A stretch of 64,000 nt of DNA, taken from positions 41,979,426 through 42,043,425 of the forward strand of contig OX392534.1 in the NCBI GenBank assembly GCA_947623455.1, read 5' to 3'. This document shows, piece after piece, positions 11,151 to 21,576 of the stretch. Made by a program: the position numbers and the translations under genes. Position 1 is the first letter of the stretch; each line of letters starts with the position of its first letter. The notes below the pieces were generated by a model. It was given only the letters and a program-made list of their open reading frames with translations, had not been told where the DNA came from and searched no databases. This DNA is from Mimachlamys varia (Eukaryota; Mollusca; Bivalvia; Pectinida; Pectinidae).

Positions 11151-12187
11151 GTTTATTCAGAGTGCACTTATGTTTTCAGTCTATATATTAATAGGCCAAT
11201 TTATTAGCTAGTCCAGTCCTCAGATAAGGAAAATGTTCAACTTCTCACATATTTAAATTTTAATTTGCTGATACTTGACTTTAATGACACCTCTGGTTTT
11301 AGTAAGGACATCCTGTAATATTTACCATGATTTTATTGTCCTGTAGAATGAAATGTTTTTACTGACACCTGATTTTACTGACAGTCCTGACTTTACTGAC
11401 ACCTGACTTTATTGACACCTGACTTTATTGACACCTGACTTTACTGACACCTGACTTTATTGACACCTGACTTTACTGACACCTGACTTTAAATATAAAC
11501 TTCATTTATCTTACAACAATTATGAGACAAGTTATACAACTTATATTAATCACTCTTGTTGGCCCGGATGTTAGCGGGCGAGGGGTCTTATTGTGGGAGG
11601 AAACTGGAGTACCTGGAGAAAACCCACATGGTCGTGCAGGTGACCCCATACTTTTCACGTCCAGTCGGGGAATCGAACCCCGGCCACCTTAGTGAAAGGC
11701 AAGTGCGCTATCCACTGCAACACCCGATCACCTGACTTCACTTGCACCTAACTTAACTGACACCTGACTTAACTGACACCTTACTTAACTGACACCTGAC
11801 TTCACTTGCACCTGACTTAACTGACACCTGACTTAACTGACACCTGACTTAACTGACACCTGACTTCACTTGCACCTGACTTAACTGACAGCTGATTTAA
11901 CTGATACCTGACTTAACTGACACCTGACTTAACTGACACCTAACTTAACTGACACCTGACTTAACTGACACCTTACTTAACTAACACCTGACTTTACTTG
12001 CACCTGACTTAACTGACAGCTGATTTAACTGATACCTGATTTAACTGATACCTGACTTAACTGACACCTGACTTTACTGACACCTGACTTTACTGACACC
12101 TTATAATAACTTAACTGACACCTGACTTAACTGACACATGGCTTTACTTAAAGCTATGTTTTTATCCATTTAATTTTTTTTTACTAG
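11151..12187. repeat. 16-bp minisatellite (CTGACACCTGACTTAA) interrupted by a SINE
   Basis: From about 11345 to 11490 and again from about 11732 to 12155 the sequence is built of 15-16-bp units of the type ACCTGACTTAACTGAC with TTTA/TTAA variants. The SINE at 11491-11731 splits the array. The array ends about 30 bases before the exon 2 acceptor. 11151-11344 shows nothing recognisable. Confidence 0.9.
11491..11731 (-). mobile_element. tRNA-derived SINE (copy 1)
   Basis: On the minus strand the head reads as a tRNA-like pol III promoter: an A-box region around GCAGTGGATAGCGC (11705-11718) and B box GGTTCGATTCC (11669-11679). A central part contains TTTTCTCCAGGTACTCCAG and TTTCCTCCCACAA, and an AT-rich tail lies at the low-coordinate end. 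It is inserted inside the 16-bp minisatellite, so target duplications cannot be separated from array units. Copy 2 lies at 28677-28886. Confidence 0.85.
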
Positions 12188-12392
12188 ACACAGAAGATTA
12201 TCAGGAATGGGTGAACAATGCCATGTTCGCCGACAGTCGGCGCCAGGTGTTTGTCAACTCCGTAGAGATTAAGGCACTACACGAGGAAATGACCACCTTC
12301 GCCAAAGCTGCACTCAATGAACCCCCAGAGGAAGTGCGGGAAGAAATGGACCGTTTTAAGTCCTACTCCATTGTCTCAAAGCTGAAAAAGAA
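12188..12392 (+). CDS. TTC41: TTC41-like exon 2: linker between DUF4062 and NACHT
   Basis: Acceptor TTTTTTTACTAG at 12187, phase 1 in and phase 2 out (AA|GTAAGT). It encodes about 68 residues rich in Glu/Lys/Arg with helical character (ALHEEMTTFAKAALNEPPEE and a KKK end). Joining to exon 3 gives ...SKLKKKKPQEVQ, leading into the P-loop. No catalytic motif is present. Confidence 0.8.
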
Positions 12393-13907
12393 GTAAGTTC
12401 CATCATTATATCTATTAACAGGGTTTGATTATCCATCAATTAAATATGGTACCTAAAGTTGTTATCTGAGATCTGTAAAGGTTATATACGACAGAGATAA
12501 TTCTGACTCTTAAAACCTATGGGGAGATTTGAGGGATTTTATGGGATCAGCAAAATATCTATGAGATTTTTCTATATAAGGTAATACAATTTTGAATTTT
12601 CAATGAGATTTTCAGGAAAAATATGGGTAAAAATCCCAAAATCTCGCCCCAAAATTATCCCTGTTATACGGTATACATGTACATACATATTGTCCAAGAA
12701 CAATGGAAGAGACTTGAAGAATTAGTTGACCTTTTCCTATAAATAGCTTATTGTTTAGGTGTGCAGTTTGTACAGCATCTTATTGAAGTGGTGCATTTAC
12801 ACTTTTGCATGTAGGAAAGTCAGCTGTAACACATAGTTATTCCCTCAACCTGGTATCCCCTGAAGTCATACCTGAACTTTACCAAATATAAGACTGGGCT
12901 AGTCTATTTTGAGCATATAGGGATGCATTGGTGTACATGTACCAGACAAACAATTAACTAAAGATGTCACATTTCAAAGTGAGATGATATGACATTTCAG
13001 CAGTGAATATTATATTCTTCTCCTTCTTCGAACAGTTTTCAAACCATTAAGACAGATTTGACGAAGAAAAGTCTCCATCATTGTATTGGTGTGAAGATAT
13101 GTTGAATTTCTAATTTAATGCGTAAAGGATTAGGGATTAATTGCAAATCTGACTCCAAAAGGTACACCTTTGAGTAGAATTTACATAGCCCCATATACAC
13201 CTATAGATATGATATATTCTATTTGTCTTTGTCCTTAATCAAATGTCATTACTAATATTTACACTAGTTAAGTGTATATAAAGTAGTTAACATGTTTATT
13301 CAGCATTTTCTTTGAACACTGAAGGATTTGTTAAACTGTAAAACAATGTTTAAGGTTTGAAATTTAACAATATAAGTATTGTGTTTTTTGAAGAATTGCA
13401 ATGTATTGCCTCAGAGAGGAGAAAAAAATCCCAAATCAGTTGGAATTTAAAGAAGACAAATATTGTATTTAAGAAGAACAACTATTGACTTGAGAAAATA
13501 TATTCAACCAAAATTGCAACACTGCTGACTAATACAGATGACTGTTGATTCAGAAAGAAAATGAAATAAAACTTTGCCACATGTCATTGTCTATAATGTG
13601 TGTATGAGGACAAATGTGTCCTGATACACAAATGGTGGTGTTGTGCTGATATCCCAAAGCTCTAGGCCTTGTGCCTTTAATAGTCTTGAAGACACAGATT
13701 AGAATAGATTGAATATTTACATCTATAGATTAAAGCCAACAGAAAAAAATCAAAAACATCATTTTGGATTAGCTTACCCCAAATATTGGATAAGCTTACC
13801 CCAAATATTGGATTAGGTTACCCCATATATCAATTTGATTGCAAAATTTTAGTACTTTGATTCTGTGTTGTAGGCTGAACTTTCAGTGCTTTGATTCTGT
13901 GTTGTAG
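12393..13907 (+). other. Intron 2
   Basis: No gene or mobile element recognised. A degenerate triplication of about 25 bp around TTACCCCAAATATTGGAT lies at 13769-13830. At the 3' end the acceptor CTTTGATTCTGTGTTGTAG is present twice (ending at 13873 and 13907). Confidence 0.6.
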
Positions 13908-14128
13908 GAAGCCCCAGGAGGTACAGTACAAGTCTATGATGTTGGTACACGGTGACAGAGGAAGTGGAAAGAGCACGGTCGTGGCAAACTGGTTACCAGG
14001 GTTCACGGCAAGTCACCCTGACCTCAAGGTCATCAGTCATTTTGTGGGTAGCAGCCATCGTAGTACCAACATCTCCGTGTTCCTGAAACAGTGCATCAAG
14101 GAACTTCGGGAAGAGTATCTCCGACCAG
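13908..14128 (+). CDS. TTC41: TTC41-like exon 3: NACHT/STAND P-loop (Walker A)
   Basis: Encodes VQYKSMMLVHGDRGSGKST; the Walker A motif GxxGxGKST falls at about residues 348-356 of the assembled protein and binds the nucleotide phosphates. Downstream VISHFVGSSHRST matches the strand after the P-loop in NPHP3/TTC41-type NTPases. Phase 2 in (completing Lys) and phase 1 out (CCAG|GTAGGG, completing Asp with exon 4). The upstream copy of the acceptor would insert 34 bases and lead straight into a TAG. Confidence 0.88.
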
Positions 14129-14936
14129 GTAGGGAGCCAGTTTGGCAAAAATGTCTTCTTCGAGTTTCTCTGACAGGAAATTAAGTTATACACAATCCCT
14201 AAATTTCTTCTCTTTTGAAAATATGTGAACAAGGCAGACAGAATATTTTAGCAATAATATAATTTAAAATGTGTGCAGATCTCTTCAATTTTAGAAGACA
14301 GTCTCTTTGATTGTTTATGAAAAGAGTTTTTGATATGACTGCGTTTTTAAAGCTGATTTGGTCCCATTCCAATGAAACATGCATCTTTTTCTTTCCATTT
14401 TGATAAAAATATAACCTAAAGTCTAGTTCAAATGGAAGTTTTTTACAGTAGTTTTCTATTCTTCATTAGAAAAAGGACGGCAGAATAATCTGACAAATCT
14501 TTCAAAAATAAAGCAAAATTGTGAATATGGACACGTATGTTCTGAATATTTGTCCAAGTCTCAAGACACCCAGGAAAACACTTAGATCAAATATTATCAT
14601 ATTACGCTTTGTTAATATATACAATCACAAGTCGACAGGAGCTGTTGGAAATCTTCAAATTTGAATGTAAAGTGTGATGCTAGGCCGAGACTGATGAGGT
14701 ACTTCAAATAAAACGGGGTCTTTGAGTTAAAAAGTTGGGAGATAATGAGCTGTGACTGTAGTAGGACCATACGTATTTGTTTATTTGATGGGCTTTTTTC
14801 GGCAACTTTGCCAAAGACATTAAAAGCCTGAAATATTTGCAGGTCCTCCAGGTTTTATCCTTAAAACATTTATAGAAACAGATATATATTTGTTTTTTCA
14901 TCCAGTATTTAGACATGTATTTTGTACTGTTTACAG
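14129..14936 (+). other. Intron 3
   Basis: No additional feature seen; AT-rich, with only short chance open frames. Confidence 0.6.
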
Positions 14937-15097
14937 ACTCGGAGGTGGATAAGCCGCGAATCACAGAAGAGGACCAGCCATGGAGTTTTGAGGAGGTGTC
15001 GCAGGCATTCGTGTCTGCACTTTCTCTAGGCCCCTGTGTAATCGTTTTGGATGGAATTGATGAACTAGGTCTTACCCTCAGCCAAACCAACAGACAG
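14937..15097 (+). CDS. TTC41: TTC41-like exon 4: NACHT Walker B
   Basis: Encodes about 53 residues ending ...CVIVLDGIDELGLTLSQ; four hydrophobic residues followed by DGIDEL form Walker B (about residues 441-450), which coordinates Mg2+ and positions the attacking water. Acceptor TGTTTACAG at 14936; phase 1 in, phase 0 out (CAG|GTAGAT). Confidence 0.88.
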
Positions 15098-15732
15098 GTA
15101 GATGAATTTCTTTTACCCTGCCAGGATTAGCAATAAAATGTCTGCTTATTTATTTCACTCATCCAGTTAAAATCCTATTTTCGTTAAGATTTTTTATTTG
15201 ATCTGTTTTCTTTGAAACCTTATAATCCATAAAGAAGAATACATTGGGTTTTACTAAATTTATGACCAGTAAGATTTGATACATTATAAATAAAAGTGAT
15301 GACCATTGGAGCAGAAGTAGAATGGTTGGGTGGTGGTTGATAACTGGTTGCTGGGTACAGGGCCAAAGATGTGGCTTTCTTTGGTAGAGAATTATCACCT
15401 TTAAAATTAACTTGACCAATTCACAAATTGATAAGTATAAAAAATATCTACAGTAAAAAAAAAGAAGAAATTTCATTACCATGTCGCCAAAAGCCTTGAT
15501 ATTGAATTTGTAGGTTTTTGGGATGAGGGAGTGTTAATTAAGTTAGCTAGTTCAAGTGAGCCTCCTTGATGTACTCCACATAATATTAGTCAAATGTGTA
15601 GAAGTACTACATAAAACACATGAGGTATCAAAAACCTCAGTCTTCTTGTTCAGAGTATTATAATGTTGTTTTCCTTATTAGTTAAGTTCAAGGAAGATTC
15701 TATCGTTAATTAATGTTTTATAATCTTTTCAG
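15098..15732 (+). other. Intron 4
   Basis: No additional feature seen; AT-rich DNA. Confidence 0.6.
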
Positions 15733-16180
15733 ATAAAAGAGTTCAAATGGTTGCCGTTCCCTCTACCTCCGCAATGTCGCTTCATCTGCACAACATGTCG
15801 CTCCGATTTGTCCTATCACGCCATGACGAGTCGCCGTGACATTGTTTCACATCCTGTTCCGCTACTAAATACGGACAACCTTAGAAAAAACTTCCTGGAA
15901 GAACACATGCAGCATCATTTCATGTACCTCAAACCTGTTGACTTTGAAAACATCCATTCCTTGAAAGCATGCAACAATCTCCTCTACCTAAACATACTTT
16001 GTAACGAGATGCAGACATTTAACGTACATATACATCTGACTCAGTACCTCGACGACGTTTACGACAATTGTGCCTCACTGCGGGAATTGTGTGTCCAGTG
16101 TTTCCAACGCTGGACCAAGGACTACAGCTGGCAGAAGGAGAACTTGTATGGAGACTCAACAGAACTGGAACCAGAGCTAG
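15733..16180 (+). CDS. TTC41: TTC41-like exon 5: C-terminal NACHT and helical region
   Basis: Encodes about 149 residues beginning IKEFKWLPFPLPPQCRFICTT; the strand ending with Arg (CRFICTTCRSD) is where sensor 1 lies in NACHT proteins. Later segments (ACNNLLYLNILCNEMQTF, YLDDVYDNCASLRELC) fit the winged-helix/helical region that follows NACHT in NPHP3-like proteins. Phase 0 in, phase 1 out (CTAG|GTATTA). Confidence 0.85.
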
Positions 16181-16438
16181 GTATTATATTGTTATCTCCC
16201 TTTGTAGAATTCTTTATTGCATTATACTCCCTTAAATGAAAAATAACCACCAGCACATTTCAGGGTCCTGTTATATCTAATATGTTATGCTATGTTATAA
16301 ACTTCTTTTGCACATTTTTATCCGTATATCACCAAACACCTTCTTAATGCTAACATTTTTAATAAAAAATGGTATGAGAAAGTACCTTAATGAAAATTAA
16401 CTTTTTCTTCTTTTTGTTTCACATGATTTGCTTTTTAG

Positions 16439-16462
16439 TTGTTCCAGAGAAAACAAAGGAAG
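16439..16462 (+). CDS. TTC41: Tentative 24-nt microexon 5b
   Basis: A long pyrimidine tract (16400-16436) and TTTTTAG precede 24 bases ending G|GTAATT. Phase 1 on both sides makes it a frame-neutral cassette adding eight residues (VVPEKTKE-like) between LEPEL and EFEGW. Exon 5 can equally be joined directly to exon 6. Only transcript data can decide. Confidence 0.4.
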
Positions 16463-17789
16463 GTAATTAGTTTGTTACATGCAGATTGCAAGTGAATTGC
16501 TTTAGATAATAAATATTTTGTTGTTTGAGATACAAACATTCATGCATGATCTTCTTTGACGACTTTGAATTCATGCACGAATGCCAGACCTGATAAATAA
16601 AATAATGTATGCATATTTTAACAGTGTAGTTTGTTATTTGGTAAAGTGGAGCTAGAATTGAATTGAAGTTGATGTTACCAGTTAAACTGAATGTTAAATG
16701 TTAACCCTATTGCTGTTGTTTAACATGTTTGTTAAAACGCTTGGTGAATATTTCTTTTTATTTTCTACTAACACTTGAGAAATTATTGAAAAGGAGGAGA
16801 ACCAACACTTCTATCGTTTCAAATAGCGGTAATCTTCATGGATGGATACCTTACGGTATTCAACAGAGATCCTTCCTATGTGGTGAACATAATATTAGGA
16901 AATAAAGGCTTCTCAACATCCAAGAAGTGTTATCTACTAACACTTGTATGATAAAGATAAAGAATTTACTGTAAATGTACATATTTCAGCGGTAATCTTA
17001 ATTCACTGATCTTCGTGCAGAGAGCATTCCGCTTTCTTCAACAAGTATTATGAGTGCATTAATTCATCATTGCACTTATCTGTTTAAATTCTGTTACGTG
17101 CGAAAATTTTAGTCCACCAAAACAAATATGTTCACAGTAAAACAAATTATAGGCTGAATTTCATTTTGTACGTAGTCAAGAGATAATCTGTCACCTTTAT
17201 GACGAAGTTATTAATACTCTTCTAACTATTTGTCTCTACATTTACTTAAGAGAAATATAATGGTACCAATTGGTTAAACTATTATAATTATTAGCTTATG
17301 TGTCACTATATTGTTAAATATTATTAAAAGTCCTTTTCGAAAGAAGTATATCTTTAAGAAAAAGCACAATGTATTTTACAAAGTTATATAGTTAAAAATG
17401 TATTCGATGTGCAGTTCAAAAGATTAGCAAAGGAAACAAAAACTAAAGGACGTCACACTCCAAACCTTATATGTTAAGCCTTCACTTATGAACTTTTCCT
17501 TTCCAAATGAAAGTCCAAAGCATGAGCGGAATAATCAATGAAAGGGAAGTAACTCTGAAGCAGGGAAAAAGTCCCTTCGGTTGCAATCTGATTAAAATAT
17601 AGATCTTCACTAGCTGTACACTACCCTTCATAGTGTAGTGTATAGTGAAGATTTGTATTTTAATCCGAACGCTTTGCTTGCTTCATTTTACATCAAATCA
17701 GAAAAATATGAATAGTAATCTAGTTCTTTGCAGTTCTCTGAAAAAAAAAGAAGAGACCAAGCATTGAAACATAGATGTAGATTGTGATT

Positions 17790-17960
17790 TATAACCCCCT
17801 CCCCCCCACCCCCACAATGAAGTTACGGGGGTTTACTGGAATCACCCTATCTGTCTGCAGTCGTCCACAGTAACTTGTCTGGAGATCGCCTCCTTAACTA
17901 ACTGGCAGATTTCGATGAAAGTTAACATGAATGATCAGTGTTTAATAGTTATCCTACGGA
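17790..17960 (+). repeat. Interspersed repeat fragment (TACTGGAATCACCCT family)
   Basis: Shares TACTGGAATCACCCT, CTTGTCTGGAGATC and CTCCTTAACTAACTGG with 49350-49500 in the same orientation; a shorter match to the first part occurs at 39147-39165. A homopolymer of C or G precedes the element at two of these sites. It is non-coding. Confidence 0.7.
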
Positions 17961-18765
17961 TGACAATTCTAGTTGATATTAGCCTTTATAACCCTGAGGA
18001 TTGAAATTGACTACAACAGCCTTTATTTTTTGAGTTGTTTGTAAATTGTAATATAGAGTTAATATAGAATATAAATTTTGTTCATGTACCATTACTGCAT
18101 TAGTTATTACAGCTCGAGCTACATAACTATTATAATCCTGCTGTTTTGAGTTGTAAATTGCTGTAAAACTTTATTACGTAACAAATTTAATGACTGCATG
18201 TATAGAGTATTTAGCTAAGACTGAATGTGCTCGAAAATAGAGTCATTATTGTAGACAAAACATTTTACATACACAGTTTGAATAATTGAAATTTTGCATG
18301 CTGAAATTTCTGTCTTTTCAAAATTTTACTTTTCAGACTATCTGGGTTACAAAATATTTGGTGTTGACATTATTTCCATGTGCATGTTTATATTCATATT
18401 GCTGAGTAATTAAATAACATTTTTCAAAACAAAAAATTCAGCATATCTGGGAAATTTTCCCTAACTTTCTCAAAATTGCTGCTGGAATGTTTGCCCAATG
18501 TACAATTTATTTTCAATTACAAGATCTTGTTTACCAAAGAGTTACAATATCCAGCTCCTTAATTGATACAGGAAAAAAAACTTTCATACTGTAAGGTGCT
18601 TTTAGAAAGATGCCTAATTATCACCATAACCATTATAAATAATTGATATGGTATAATAACAAAATGTATCAATAGATAGATTAATTCCATGGTTTGAAAG
18701 ATGAAAGTTTAGTTGAACAAACCGTCTAATTTTTATTGATCATGACCTTGGTATTTGTCCTACAG

Positions 18766-19005
18766 AGTTTGAAGGCTGGGTTCCTGATGTTCTAAGACTC
18801 TTTGCTGTTTCAAAAACGGGTTTGACCGAGACCGATTTGTTCGCTCTCCTCCAAAGAATTGGGTACACAGGAAGTCGCATTGTAAAGAAATTTGATTGGC
18901 TGCAGTTCCGAACGTGCCTGGGAAATCTCCTTTACGAAGGTCCGGATGGGAGACTTGTCTATGCACATCAGCACTTCAAGGAAATCGTGGAATATGTGTT
19001 GCTCC
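18766..19005 (+). CDS. TTC41: TTC41-like exon 6: winged-helix-like region
   Basis: Encodes EFEGWVPDVLRLFAVSKTGLTETDLFALLQ... with DWLQFRTCLGNLL and GRLVYAHQHFKEIVEYVLL. The pattern 'L..L..s..GLte.eL..ll' followed by a short hairpin and 'f.H..f...v' is the winged-helix module after NACHT in STAND proteins. Phase 1 in and out. Confidence 0.85.
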
Positions 19006-21522
19006 GTAAGTGTTTATTCAATATTTTCCGTTAATTAACTGTTAACTTATTTTTTAAATCTCATGGTTTTTGAGTTTTTCTTTTTATATGTATTTGTTTT
19101 GAGTTAAACCTTTTAATTTTTTTTTACAAGAAATATGCTTTTTTTAACAGAATTCTTTAATAAAAAGATAATTTTGGATTTTCAAATTAATGGGTTTTTT
19201 TTCAATTCTTCATCAGCTATGCTTATTTGCTAATTTCATCTGCATGATCCTAAGATTTCCTTTTCATGATTTAGTTAGAAAAAGTTACTTCAGGTAGCAT
19301 GTTCAAGATATGTCCCTAATATAAAACTATGGCACTGCTGTTTAAGGCCATGTTAGCATTACAGCAAGTTATCACACATATTTTATATTAAGTATAATCT
19401 AAAAAAAATTAAAACTCAGAATTAAAACTCCATATTTTGGATGTCAAATTGATCTACTTGTAACAAAAAGTACAAAAGTAGTGGTTAATTTTCGAATATT
19501 TCCTAAAAGTATGATGTTGGAAATTTGTAAGTGCCTTGTAGTGCTGGCCTTACTTTGAACTAAAATCCTCAGCAGACGAAAAAAAAGTCCATTACAATAC
19601 ACAGTATCCAAACTAGGTTAGTGGAGCATGCTCCAGTATTGTTGAAAACTTTGTAAGACTTTAAATGGAGGACCATATTAAATCATTAATTGAACAAATT
19701 CATCATGCACAACATGATTTTGTAACTATATTGATAATCGGCCATAGCGTGAACAACCTCATTGTCTGATACAATTATCAATATGATAATATAATTTTTA
19801 AAATCCGGTCAACCGATCAGTTTGGAATATTTGACTTATTTCATTTTTCATAAAGACTTTGGCAGTTTTTCAACTAAATCTATTTGGTTAGGATATTTTA
19901 ATACATGTACAGAATTTCTTGTAGAATTAAATTTCCAGTTCTATATAAATCTTGTATCTGAGATCCAGACCTACTCATCAATGAAGCTTCTATTTAAAGG
20001 CAATTTAATCGTAATGAGTTTCACGGATCGTTAGATTTGAATTCAGGCTCATGTACACTCATCTGGTTAGCTTGGTTTAAACAATCGTAATTTATTATAA
20101 GATATCTTCATTCATACATATCATCACAGGCCCACGAGTCGTGCCCCACTGTTGAAATGTGATCACATATATTCTATTATAAAACACTGTGAACAAAGTC
20201 ACAGACAATTATATAGCTGTCAATACCTGGATGTGAAATTTGTCTCAGGGAACGACAGCCCATTGTTTGATGAATATTCTTCGAAAACTTCACAATAAAT
20301 ATTTCATATATTTCTTCTGTTGCTGTTAGATATGTATGGCTCACAGAAACACAAACTTTGATGAAAATGAGTTTGAGAAAAAATATTCCATTCACTTAAA
20401 GATATACCTACAGCAGTGATAAGGTAGATTAATTAGGATCTTTACGTATGAAGTATGAAATCAGTTCTTTTTCAGATTATTTTTCATTTATTAAAAGAAC
20501 CATATTTCTTAGATTTCTGAAAAAGTTACTTTTATTTTATCAAATTTTTCAATTTAACTGCCTTATGCTGGTTATAAGGTGTCATTTTACGGTAAGGGTT
20601 GGTTATATCAGTATTTACGGTAGGACTGACTTACTGTGCAGGATTTGTCTGTGGATTACACAATACCTGGTTACGTAATCACCTTGACTGTCTGACCTTG
20701 TCACTACAGCTGTACTCAAGGATGTTTGTTAGCTCTATTTATCATTCGTACTAATTGTCTCTTACATATGGTTCTAGTTATCTCCCTTTAGTTGGTCAGA
20801 ATGATGTTACAGAAAAGGTGTACCAATATTATACTCTAGTACAGAACGGTTACTACATACAATATTTATCCTGCTGTCTTTTGGTAAGCATATTGTGACC
20901 AAATAATGAATACCGGGGGTATATATCATTTGGCCTAGACTTGAATTGGTCTTTTCTTGAATGAATTTCCTGTCAAATCTTTCTATAGTGACCTTTCTGT
21001 GGGGAGAAAGAAAATCTGTGACAAAATTACATGTGATCTTGAAATTGCCTATATAAACTGTATGATAGTTTGTATAGATATAGTAAACACAAATCTGTTA
21101 CCCTCTACCTTAGTGGCCAACAAAAATAATAGTAATAAAACCCAAAAACTTTACACATCGCAAGATATAGCTTCAAATACTTATATTTATAGGCTATTTT
21201 CATTTATAGTGATTGGAACGGTTGAACTGGTTGACCAGAGTTGTTTATTTATGAGATAAGGTCGGACCTGTAATCTGATGCTGTTTTCAGGCGAGCCTTG
21301 ACAAAGCCATGTAGGGCTTACATAAACCTTAAACAAGAGGCTTTAAACTGTGGTTTTCCTCCTTATGAAATAAATTTGTTTTTGTGCAATGCATGCCACA
21401 CCAATTTACATATTAATTTGCATGTACATGTATGTGTTTTAATAAATGTATTTGCAATGCAAGAAAACACTAATTTGCATGTCTGGTAATGGTTTTGATG
21501 AGCATGTGTATGATTTATTTAG
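19006..21522 (+). other. Intron 6, first part
   Basis: AT-rich DNA with no recognised genes, mobile elements or long repeats. Contains one copy of the TTATCTCCCT motif (about 20778). Confidence 0.55.
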
Positions 21523-21576
21523 GTCGAGCAAAAAAGAAGAAAACCAAACGGAACCAACGATTTCAGTATAATCTTA
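21523..21576 (+). CDS. TTC41: Tentative 54-nt basic microexon 6b
   Basis: After TTATTTAG, 54 bases ending CTTA|GTATGT are phase 1 at both ends and would add 18 residues dominated by Lys/Arg (RAKKKKTKRNQRFQYNL), resembling a nuclear or nucleolar localisation patch. Skipping it also leaves the frame intact (exon 6 to exon 7 gives His). An alternative cassette exon is possible, but it could be chance. Confidence 0.4.

Larger units (their letters stand above)
16181..18765 (+). other. Intron 5 (contains microexon 5b candidate and a bivalve repeat)
   Basis: Holds a tentative microexon (16439-16462) and, at about 17790-17960, a C-rich stretch followed by TACTGGAATCACCCT, a family that recurs at 49350-49500. 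Otherwise AT-rich DNA without genes. Confidence 0.6.
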
